Source: Paguma larvata
Taxonomy: Eukaryota > Chordata > Mammalia > Carnivora > Viverridae
DNA length: 64,000 nucleotides
Assembly (NCBI GenBank): GCA_030068075.1
Contig: CM057843.1
Span: 16,697,370 to 16,761,369, forward strand
Reading direction: 5' to 3'
The position numbers were made by a program, and so were the translations under genes. Positions within the stretch are counted from its first letter, which is position 1. The number at the start of each line of letters is the position of its first letter. The notes beneath the pieces are model-generated. The model saw only the letters and a list, made by a program, of their open reading frames with translations, made no database searches and was not told the origin of the DNA. This document shows positions 55,126-64,000 of the stretch, in pieces.

Positions 55126-55689
55126 AAACAGCTCTTGTAAACCTTGCTTCCAAAGATGAAACAAACACGATTCAGCATTCTTACATGACAGGGCAAATTC
55201 CTTGCCTTTCCAGGGCTCTCTTGTTTTTCTCATTCATTCTTGTTCGGAAGAATACATCTATCCCTCACCTTGCTAAGTATTGCTGGAAGCGGTCAGAGGA
55301 GTGAGCATTTCCAAACTCCTTGTCATCAAAATTCTCAGTCCTTTTGCAAAACCAAACCAAACCAACCAACCAATCTACCAACCAACCAACAAAAAACCCC
55401 CCCAAAACTCAAAAACCCGTAACTACTTGCATTTGGGCTTAAATACAATCTTTAGCCCCCAAAAAAATTCCCCTTTCCTTGGCTCTGATTTTGAAAGTAG
55501 TATTTCATTTTCTCTCTTAAAATTTGTGTCCTTTTAAATGACACATTCAAACTTGAAAATACACTCCTCTTTGTATGAGATTCTAGTGATGCAGAGTCCT
55601 AGAGAAAAAACCCTGAAGGATTTGCACTCCTGTCCTTCTCCTTGTCCTTTTCCCAGGAGACATTTCTGCCGGAAGTTTGGACCATCTTC
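55126..55689. other. Unassigned sequence with (AACC)n
   Basis: (AAACC)n/(AACC)n lies at 55348-55392, followed by a run of A and C to 55408. No exon recognised. Confidence 0.55.
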
Positions 55690-56330
55690 TTTCAGTCCCT
55701 TCTTCCTGTGCATGACTACGCACCTGTATCTCTCTATATTACGCCTTTAAAAAGCACAGTGGGGATCATTCTATGCGTATTGTTCTATAGTTTCCTGTGT
55801 TCATCTGGAAGTCTGTCTTTGTAATTTTTCCATATCACTGCTTTTCTTTTTTTATTTGTGTGAGAAAGAGAGTGACAGCAGGGGAGGGGCAGAGGGAGAA
55901 GGGGAGAGAGAATCCCAAACAAGCCACACTTAGCACAGAGTCTGATGCAGGGCTTGACCTCATGACCATGAGACCATGACCTGAACCAAAATGAAGAGTT
56001 GGACGTTTAGCCAACAGAGCCGCCCCAGTGCCCCTTCATATCGATACATTTTTGACAGGTGCATAATAATTTATAATAGGGATATAGCACCCTTTATTTC
56101 CAGGCTTTCCTATTGGTAGACATTTCGTTGTCTATTTCATGCTATTTCCAACAATTCTGCAATAAAGATCTCTTTAGCGCAAGTGCCCAGTTTATTTTCA
56201 ATTTTAATAGATAAAACAAGTTGCCTTCAAGAGGATTTCATCAGAGCATTGTTCAAGTCACAGCGTAGAGGAGAATCTGAATCCTTGAATCATTAACCAT
56301 TCTTTGACTTTATCAAATTGAAATATGTTG
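55690..56330 (-). mobile_element. Old L1 3' region, antisense (split)
   Basis: 'ctatattacgcctttaaaaa', 'cattctatgcgtattgttct', then, after a SINE, 'tttgacaggtgcataataat', 'ttccaacaattctgcaataa' and 'taaaacaagttgccttcaag'. Decayed; moderate match. Confidence 0.5.
55843..56034 (-). mobile_element. SINEC (CAN-SINE), internally deleted, in L1
   Basis: Reversed. The middle is shortened ('atcccaaacaagccacactt') and the head carries CCGCCCCAGTGCCCC. Target duplication: TTCCATATCACTGC at 55828 and TTCATATCGATAC at 56035. Confidence 0.92.
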
Positions 56331-56429
56331 GTCATTCTGACAAAAATTCTTTTTGGATTCTTCAGAAAATTTTTAATGAGAATCTTCATTCTGGATTAAT
56401 TTCCAGAGCATGAAAAATGCAGCCAGACT
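56331..56429. other. Unassigned sequence
   Basis: A short AT-rich gap with no feature. Confidence 0.5.
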
Positions 56430-56620
56430 CTCTTGGTTTATACCATGGCTCTGCCATTTGTCAACTGCATGATCTTGGGCAAGTTGCTTTTCCCTTTCCG
56501 TGAAATGGTAACAGTAATGATATTTGACTCCTAGAGTTGTTATGAGGGCAAAGTAATAGGTTAACCTGTATAAAACTCTTAGAGCAGCACCTTGCTGTAT
56601 AAATATTTGCCTTATTACTA
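56430..56620 (+). repeat. MIR
   Basis: Sense MIR, nearly complete: 'ggctctgccatttgtcaact', 'gatcttgggcaagttgcttt', 'cgtgaaatggtaacagtaat', 'agagttgttatgagggcaaa' and 'ctcttagagcagcaccttgc'. Confidence 0.88.
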
Positions 56621-56689
56621 TTATTATATTTTTTATTTTCTTATATATAAGAAAAGAAATGGTGTTGTCATGTTGTCTTCTATTTGGCC

Positions 56690-57875
56690 CTTTGTTGAAT
56701 TACATTATTATTTATAATAATTTTTTAAATGGCTTCTCTTAGACTTTCTTCATCGATCACTGTGAAAATTAGCCATTTGGTGCCTTCCTTTGCAAAAAAC
56801 TCTTCTTTTTCTTGTCTCATTGCATTGGCTAATATTTTCAGTGCCGATGATAATAGCGATCCTTGTTTTGTTCCCAATTCTTAAAACTGCCTGTAATATT
56901 TCACGAGGATGTGGGATTTTTTACTGGAGGATTTGGTAAAGACTCTATTTTAGAGAATAAGGGCACTTTATTCAAATAAAATAATATTATGAAAAGATGT
57001 CTTAATGAGGAAAGATGAAGAATTTTATCAGCTATTCATGTTGGCATCTTTTTAGATTATATATATGTATATATATTCTAAATATATATATTCTATTTTA
57101 AGCAGCCTATGTGGTGAATTATAAAAGTGAGTTGCCCAATGGTAAATGAGATAAACCATTTTGACATTCTATTATCAAACTGTTGGGTTTTGATTTGCTA
57201 ATTTACTACTTATAATGTTTATATCTATGTATGTGAGACTGGCCAACATTTTTTTTCCATGTACTATCTTTGAAGATTGAGTTGAGAAATCTCCTATCTC
57301 TTGTTACACTATAGAATAAGTTAAATGACACAAATCCTTGAAGGCTTGGTAGAATTTGTGTACAAAACCCTTGGGCCCAGAGTTTTAGTGGCAATCTTTG
57401 ATTACCTTTTCAGTTTCTTATATAGTGTTTAGTATATTCAGGTTTTGTACTCATTCTTGAATAGTTTGTATTTTCCCAAGAAATCATCCACTTTATCTAG
57501 ATGTTCAAATTTATTGGCATAAAATGGTACAAAATTTAAAAGCCTTCTCTATAACTATCAGCCTACAATTTTTCTTACTTTCAATTATACCTTCTTCCCC
57601 CCCTCCTCCTTCTTCTCCTCCTTATTTCCTTCTCCTGCTTTTTCTCCTTCTTCTTCATCCTTTTCTTCTTCTTCTCCTTCCCCTACTCCTCTACTCCTTC
57701 TCCTTCCGCTTCTTCTCTTAGACCTGCCAAGCATCTACTTCATTAGTCTCCATAAATAATGGACTCTGGTTTTATAGATCAGCTATAACTTGTTTTTTGG
57801 GTGGCTGTTTTCTACATCATTAAATCTCACTGCTACCCTTATAGTTTCTTCCTTCGACTTTACTATTTTGTTCAT
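56690..57875 (-). mobile_element. Decayed L1 ORF2, antisense
   Basis: Antisense ORF2 order over about 1.2 kb: 'cattggctaatattttcagt', 'ctgtaatatttcacgaggat', 'atttgtgtacaaaacccttg', 'gggcccagagttttagtggc', 'agaaatcatccactttatct' and 'atgttcaaatttattggcat'. Many stops. An AT-alternating run (57058-57095) and a pyrimidine tract (57593) lie inside. Confidence 0.7.
57593..57720. repeat. (CTT/CTC)n pyrimidine tract
   Basis: Mainly CTT, CTCC and CTTC units with occasional A or G, so it is less pure than the purine tract at 5408. It sits inside antisense L1. Confidence 0.9.
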
Positions 57876-59069
57876 CATTTTGTAATACAGACAGCAAGAC
57901 ATACACAGGCAGGAAAACATTATAGACACCATAATTGTGGTCTTTACTTAACACAGTAGGACACAAAATAGGAAGAAATTGATTCTATTGATAAGGAAAG
58001 GGTAAGTTTGAAGCTTCATGATTGAGAGATAAGTGAGTTCTGAGAAAAGTTTCCCAGCTATTTATACTCATAAATGCTTATTCGCAAGTAAATGTTTATC
58101 AAAAAATTGCTACACATATACCTAAGAAACTTGTTATAGTAATTGCCTCTGAGGAAGGTAAGTTAGGGCTTCGGGTACGTACCCCTTCATGCTGTTTAAT
58201 TTCATTTTACTATATGGATTTACCATCTATTTAATAAATAAGTTTAACATGCACTAAAATCAAGGTCTGTTGAACAGAAAATTTCCCAGAACTGGAAGGA
58301 GTCTCAGAGGTGAACTAGTTTAAACTTCCTCCTTAATTTACATGTATTTTTTGAACACTGGGAAGGCATTCTCAGGGGTTCTGAGTAGAGGCCTGATATC
58401 TCTGGTAGAAGCCAGACTGCACGGCTACATTAAAACCTGCTGTCTGGACTGCTAATGTGGTAGTGGCTGCAGCCAGCGACCCGGGACTCCGGAACTCCGC
58501 AAAGCTGGAGAGGAAGGCTATCACCGACTCCGGCCACAAGAGTGACAGAGGAGGGAACAAGAGGTTTCCTGTCTGAGGAAGGTTTTTGCTTTTGTTTCAA
58601 GATCCCTTATCTCTGTCAGGTTGTGTCTGCCTCCACTCACCTAACAGCTTGCCTGGCTCTGGTTTTTTGCTTCTGAATCGGCTCCGGCCCCCAGACGGTG
58701 TCCCTGTCTGCCCTGCCTTTGACCTGCATCATCTCTTTATTTCCCAGGCACTACACCTCTGTCCCCAAGTTCAGCCACTTCACTGCTTCAACCGCCAGGG
58801 AACAGGAGGTCTTTGAAAATGCAGATCGTGAATAACCACGAGGTCGAAATGGGTGTTGAAAGTTGAGTCAAACGGACGTAGAAAGTGGAATTAGCTAGAT
58901 GGATGGAGTCAATAAGTGGATATGTATCTGGACGAGGTGGAAGAGCACGTCTGTGTAGGATGGGGAAAGAAAGAGGGAGCAGGACAGATGGTTTATTTGG
59001 AAAAGGAAATCACCAAGTTCAAGGTCTCAGAGGGCAGAGGTATGAGGGGCAGGGGGGCGGGGAATAAGC
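57876..59069. other. Unassigned sequence
   Basis: No exon recognised. 58380-58620 and 58680-58800 are GC-richer than their surroundings. Frames of 60-108 codons (58586-58816, 58916-59242) have no known domain. Confidence 0.45.
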
Positions 59070-59215
59070 CTGCATTTACTGAGTTCCTTCTGTGTTCCAG
59101 GAGCTTTTTAGATATCATCTCATCTAATTCTCTCAACTTTCCCACAACGTACAGAGGAGGACCCCAGAAGCTCATGGGAACTAAACATGGCCAAGGATGC
59201 ACAACTGATAAGGGG
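59070..59215 (-). repeat. MIR
   Basis: Reversed MIR: 'actgagttccttctgtgttc', 'gatatcatctcatctaattc', 'tacagaggaggaccccagaa' and 'gccaaggatgcacaactgat'. Confidence 0.75.
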
Positions 59216-59439
59216 AGAGGCAGGGATCGGTTAGGTAGATAACGGAGGGTAGACGGTGGCCCAAGGTTGGTGTTGGAGAGAAAGCAGCTTGATGTCCATC
59301 TTTAGCCCCCCCTGGTTTGGAGGAAGTAAGAAGTAAGGTGCTAGCTGGAGAAAGCAGAAGCGTCTTCTGTCTGGTCACTCAAGCCGGGAGCCTACTCATA
59401 CCCCGTCCGTCTTGAAGATGATATTTAGCCTTCATGATT
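59216..59439. other. Unassigned sequence
   Basis: No feature recognised. Confidence 0.5.
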
Positions 59440-60137
59440 ACATTCCAGAATAGATCTTGAATCTCCATACTCTTCAACTCTGCCACCGTCACCTCAGCCC
59501 AAGTTGGCGTTCTGGAATAAATGATCATTTGTCTCCCAAAGGCCGCCATCCTAACTTCCTACTGGTCTTTCGTTTCCTTGGATCCATTTTCATAGCTTGG
59601 ATGGAGTCATATACCTGACACAGGATCTGATCAAGTCCTGCTGTACCTTTCCAGTAAGCTTCCCATTTGCTGTCCTCAACACTTGCATAACAGGGCATTG
59701 CGTGATCTATCGCTTGTAACCCCCCGAAGCTTCAGTTAAGCCACTCTGTTTATGTGCTCCAGTCATCCTGGCCTTTTCTTTGTTCCTTCCAACTCAGTAA
59801 GTTTCTTCCCAAAATCTTAGGATGCTGAACATCTTCCTTTCTCCACTTAGCCTTTGTTTCTTGACTACCCTCTTTTTTTTCTGATTTGACCTTCCTTTAC
59901 AGTCTTTAGGGTCTCAGACCCAACAGAACAGAACCTCCCTAGGGCTCTCCTTCTTACCTGTGCTGTATAAACTGAGTTGTGGATTGATCCCCTTATTACG
60001 GAATGGATTGGTGGGATAATTGATTTAACTCCCGTCGGCCACTAGAGGGAAAGGTCCGTGAGGGCGGAGTTTACCCAGCCTGCCGTTGACAATTGTTTTG
60101 AGTGAATGAATGAATGAATGAATGAAGTGAAGTGAAA
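59440..60137 (+). mobile_element. L2 LINE 3' end with (GAAT)n terminus
   Basis: Sense L2 phrases: 'catcctaacttcctactggt', 'tccagtaagcttcccatttg', 'ctccagtcatcctggccttt' and 'ccactagagggaaaggtccg', ending in GAATGAATGAATGAATGAAT. The tetramer run is the L2 terminal repeat, expanded, plus two GAAGT units. Confidence 0.75.
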
Positions 60138-61012
60138 TTGCAAATGAATGAAAAAATGTGTCAGTAAAGCAAATCACAAGTGTGGTCTTGTATTATTTAA
60201 CAAAGCACACGTGTGAAGGATGAAGCAGTCCCTTGCCCAAACCCTCTCCTGTCCCTCACCTCTCTGCTCGTTTAGAATCCCCGTAAAGCTACCGTGGCAT
60301 GATGTCCTCATTTCTCCCTGCAGGGCTCCAGGGCTCCGGGAGCTACAGCCCCCCGCAACCGTCTCGCCATTCTGCAGACCCCAAGGTGAGGTTGCCTGGC
60401 TCGGCAAAAGGACACCAGGCTCGGCTGGAGGGATCTGGGCTTTTTCCCATATCGTGAGTCGATCTGACTCAGCAGACAAATCCTGCTGAAAGGAGTCATA
60501 AATTGGGGACTGTGAATTTCTCCTGCTGAGAGGCACTAACAGTTTATAAGGGAGAAAAAATTGATAAACCCCTGGGTATCATTTTTTTGTTTTCATTTCA
60601 CTCTGGGGCCAGCTGCGAAAGGGAAATGACTGTAAACAGCCTATTAGGAATACGGCTTTAGTAAAAATACCGCAAAGGAAAGTCATAAGCCATTGTTACG
60701 TCAGCCAGGGCTTCCCACCTCGTTTTAAAAGGCAAGAGACGTGGACCAAAGCCCCGAGGTGCGCGTGTCATGCCAAAAACAAAACAAAATAATTCCAAAG
60801 CTCGTTTTGTGAACGGAGATGGATCCTCATGGTACCATAATTTGGCAACACGTCCGGGCCTCCCGTGTCTTCTCTGGGATGGGACGGGCTCTGAACCATT
60901 ATGTTTACCGTCCTGTTGTTTCACGTCTTCCTACCGAACATCGATTATGGGCAAAACACACAGGGAGAAGACATTGTGCCCACAGCTCTGTGATATTAAA
61001 AAAATACATTAC
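60138..61012. other. Unique sequence, possible conserved element 60580-60760
   Basis: No named repeat. It holds an E-box CAGCTG at 60610-60615 and a CRE-like TTACGTCA at 60696-60703. Frames of up to 120 codons (60174-60536 minus) are not recognisable proteins. Confidence 0.35.
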
Positions 61013-61144
61013 AAGAGCGCCTGGGTGGTTCAGTCAGGTCAGCGTCAGACTCTGGATCCCACTCAGGTCTTGAGCTCTGGGTCATGAGTTCAAGCCCCGG
61101 CCCGCGGTGGGCTCCTTGCTGGGCGTGAGGCCTACCGAAAAACC
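61013..61144 (+). mobile_element. SINEC (CAN-SINE), short older subtype
   Basis: A forward copy of about 130 bases without a (CT)n region, ending GGGCGTGAGGCCTACCGAAA. It matches the short form at 17593. Target duplication: AATACATTAC at 61003 and AATACATGAC at 61145. Confidence 0.9.
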
Positions 61145-61154
61145 AATACATGAC

Positions 61155-62488
61155 AGTGGCAAGCCATAGGTCCAACCAACTCCTTTAGAGAAGCGAAGGA
61201 GAGAAAGTTCACTCTGGGCTGGTTTGTGAAGCCAAGAAAGCGTGCAGAACGTAGCTTCTGAATCGGATCTTGAAAGACAGGAGGGAGGGAGGTGAGGGAT
61301 GATTTTGCAGCCAAGGGGCAGCAGGAATAGAGGCTTGCGGGAGACAGTTGCCTCCTGGGGCTGGATGTCTTTCGAAGGTCAGCTCGCCAATGACCGTAAC
61401 TGTAAATCAAATTTAAGGTTTAAAAAATTCGAGTTTGGATGGCAGCTGGACTGTAACTGGAGCCATATTCTTCTTCAGTTGGAGTCCACGGAGGCTATGG
61501 CAGCCTTCAGAATAGTTTATGGTCGCTCTAAAGCAGTCTGGGTGCCTCAGTGCTGTGGGGAGCTGGCCTCCCCGGCTGGCAGTGTCCCTTGGCTGTCCCT
61601 CCTTCTAGGGCGGATAAAATAAAGCCCCTCTTGCTGCTTGTCCCCAGGTGTGGCTTCTCAGAAGGCTTTCCAAACCCAAGGCCCCAGGGGGGACCCCAGA
61701 GACCACTGGAGACCTCTGTGAGGCCAATGTGAGGCCTTGGCCTCTTTGGCTGCGTTTCAGACCCAACACCTCGGGTCCCAGGGAGCCTGGCATGACCTTA
61801 CGGAGGGTTTGTTTATTAGCTGTTCTGTTAAAGTTCCATTCATTTATTTAAATAAACAACTCCATCTAACTCGAGGCTCTCCCCCGGCAGCCTTAAATCA
61901 AAGGAAGCTTCTGTTATACTTTATTACTTTACTTTGCAAATGTGAATTAAAAGAAGGGGCAGCCAAGACCAAATCAAATGGCTTTATGGTTCAGCTGCAG
62001 CCACGGAGCAAGCTCAGCGAGCAGCCCGCGTTGGCACCCCAAATCCTGCCTGTGCTTTCATTCCGAAAGCCCCTTGACTGTTCCAGCTGAGTGCGGAAGG
62101 GCAGAGGCGATGGGTATGGACGGAGAATCCTTGCCTGGCCCAATCGCGGCTCTGTGCTAACGGGCAGTCACTTTGCACCTTTGACCTTCTGTTTCCTCTT
62201 TGGACAAAATGTAGGGACAGGGCAAGAACAATCTTCATGTTCTTTTTGGTTCTGAAATGCCGTGGCTCTGTGATGACTGAGCACCACGGCCCCGCAGGTA
62301 GTGGGAAGCCAGATGTGCAAGAGGGAGCCAGCAGTCGCCACTTGGCACACCAGTCGGGGTGTTATCTACAAGGTTGTAGGAAGACACAGCATCACAGGAA
62401 GGTATTTCCAACCCCAGATCGGTTCGTTTCTTATAATTCTACAGACTGGGATGGAGAGAAAGATCTCAGATTTGGGAGAAGGTAAAGG
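61155..62488. other. Unassigned, GC-richer unique sequence
   Basis: About 1.3 kb without a named repeat. Overlapping frames of up to 117 codons on both strands lie at 61299-62090, but none has a recognisable domain and no splice pattern supports one. A distant exon cannot be excluded by eye. Confidence 0.4.
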
Positions 62489-62506
62489 ACAGTGTATGTT
62501 TTATTT

Positions 62507-62729
62507 ATTTACTTATTTTTTTAATGTTTTGTTTATTTTTTGAAAGAGAGAAAGTGATAGAGCGGGAGCAGGGCAGGGACAGAGAGAGAGGGAGACACGG
62601 AATCAGAAGCAGGTTCCAGGCTCAGAACCGTCCGCACGGAGCCTGACTCGGGGCTCGAACCCACGATCCTTGAGATCATGACCTGAGCTGAAGTTAGAAG
62701 GTTAACCGACTGAGCCGCTCAGGCGCCCC
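62507..62729 (-). mobile_element. SINEC (CAN-SINE), feline type
   Basis: Reversed full-length copy. Target duplication: ACAGTGTATGTTTTATTT at 62489 and ACAGAATGTGTTTTAGATTT at 62731. Confidence 0.95.
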
Positions 62730-62750
62730 AACAGAATGTGTTTTAGATTT

Positions 62751-62923
62751 GGAGATACAAAGTCAAAAGTGAAGTCGAAGGCCATCTCCAGCTTTTTTGA
62801 CCTGTTGGCCCCAAGATAAATATTAAGGAAGGAAGAGGTCTTGGTGATTAAGATAATTAACTCATTTAGGACACACGGAAGGACTCCATCTTGATTTTAA
62901 GAGCTAGATAGATTTAAAGTACT
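62751..62923. other. Unassigned sequence
   Basis: The spacer between two SINEs of the same orientation. No feature seen. Confidence 0.5.
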
Positions 62924-63110
62924 TTTTTTTTTTAATTTTTTTATTTTTTAGAGAGAGTGTGCAAATAGGGAGGTAGGGGGTAGAGGGAGAGAGACAATCT
63001 CCATGATCAGCTTGGAGCCTGACTCGGAGCTCGATCCCATGGCTCTGGGGTCATGACCTAAGCCAAAATCAAAATTTGGACACTCAACTGACTAAGCCAT
63101 CCAGGCGCCC
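62924..63110 (-). mobile_element. SINEC (CAN-SINE), older subtype
   Basis: Reversed, older middle (CATGATCAGCTTGGAGCCTG). Target duplication: TTAAAGTACTTTTT at 62914 and CTAAAGTACATTTTT at 63111. It is more diverged than its neighbour at 62507. Confidence 0.93.
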
Positions 63111-63119
63111 CTAAAGTAC

Positions 63120-64000
63120 ATTTTTAAATCCTGATTAATTGAGTACTTAAAGCAACATACATTCCTGTTATAAAAATAATACACAGAGAAAAATTAGAAG
63201 GCACAGAAAGTACAACAGAAAACAAATCGCTCATAATTCCACACATAGAGATAATCACTGTTTCCAGTTTACCGCGTGCCATGCATAGTGGTTTACAGCA
63301 TGGTTACGTGGTTATACACTCGTGCACACACACGCATACGTAATGTTTTCTCACCATTTGCAAATACCTTTTCATGACACTACAGTTGTTCTTGACCATT
63401 ATTCATTTTGAAATGTCGTTGGTTGTTTCCATTTTTTATGTTAACAAATAATGAATTAATATCCTTATAGCTTAAAACCCATGTCCAATTATTTCAAAAC
63501 TAGAAAGGATTAGAAGCAAAATTTCTAGTTAAAAATGGGCAATCATTTTTCAAGGTTTGATATATATTGCCAAAATACTTTTCAAAAGTTGGGCCAGCTT
63601 ATGCCCCCAGAAATGCTAGACAGATGTATCTTTTCCTCTATCTTTGTCAACGTTGGGAAATGTATTTATTTTCAGTGATCATCTATCAAAACTGCTTAGA
63701 TGTTGAGTTATATAATATTTTAAAATATACGTATTGGCTATGTGTAATTCTTTGCTAAACTGTCTATTCATGTTCTTTTCATTTTTCATTGTAGATGTTT
63801 GATTATATTTTATTGATTTTTTAGAGTTCTTTCTATATTAGGAATCCAACCTTTTTTCTTGCCATTGCACATTTTTTTCCAATTTCATCTGTTTAGAGTT
63901 TTTCATAACATATTTTTAATGGTCACATTGTATCACTTATTTTTTTAATTATGTCTTTGCTTTTATGAATATGTAACGATTATCTTTGTTTTAAAGTATA
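63120..64000 (-). mobile_element. Old L1 3' region, antisense, runs off window
   Basis: Antisense order: 'tagagataatcactgtttcc', 'caaataccttttcatgacac', 'ttcaaaagttgggccagctt', 'atgcccccagaaatgctaga' and 'tagagttctttctatattag'. Together with 5760-6260 it provides a second copy of the same region. No intact frame. Confidence 0.7.

Noticed and set aside
61299..62090. Possible coding exon in GC-richer unique DNA
   Set aside because: Frames overlap on both strands, none has a recognisable domain, and no consistent acceptor-donor pair stood out; left as unassigned rather than called.

Overview
This window looks like intergenic or deep-intronic nuclear DNA from a cat-family (felid) carnivore. The main evidence is 37 copies of a tRNA-Lys-derived SINE. 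Its head reads GGGGCRCCTGGGTGGCTCAG, with an internal B-box-like GTTCGAGCCCC, a (TC)n stretch and an A-rich tail. This is the carnivore SINEC (CAN-SINE) design, and most copies carry the 'gacagctcagagcctggagcctgcttc'-type middle that I associate with the feline form. Ancient mammalian repeats (L2, MIR, MER5A, MER5B, MER20, old L1, MLT1-like LTRs) lie between them. The felid assignment is inference from repeat type; I could not run a search.

I found no convincing protein-coding exon, tRNA, rRNA, known ncRNA, CRISPR array or prokaryotic feature. The longest open frames (178 codons at 16632-17168 minus, 168 at 18152-18658 plus, 151 at 1914-2369 minus) overlap repeats or have no recognisable family, so they are treated as chance.

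Layout. 1-9 kb: SINEs, a hAT-type element, a possible solo LTR, MIR, MER5B, a long pure-purine (GA)n tract and an L1 3' end. 9-17 kb: L2 pieces, two decayed L1s, an LTR-like element broken by a SINE, and a 180-bp stretch almost free of C on the plus strand. 17-27 kb: a head-to-head SINE pair, an L2 broken by an L1 and a SINE, and a 1.5-kb antisense L1 carrying two SINEs. 27-38 kb: mostly unique sequence with MER20, an MLT1-like LTR, L2 and a poly-C tandem duplication. 38-50 kb: MER5B, MER5A and MIR copies each split by a SINE, and a pogo/Tigger-like relic. 50-64 kb: two more hAT-type copies, a cluster of three SINEs, a decayed antisense L1, an L2 and the L1 fragment that runs off the right edge.

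No set of genes works together here. What the window records is insertion order: SINEs inside MER5, MIR, L2 and L1, with target-site duplications still readable. Several unique stretches (about 3.3, 23.7, 34.4, 43.6, 52.2 and 60.7 kb) have the look of possible conserved regulatory DNA, which only alignment to other mammals could confirm. I did not find a previously undescribed biological system.
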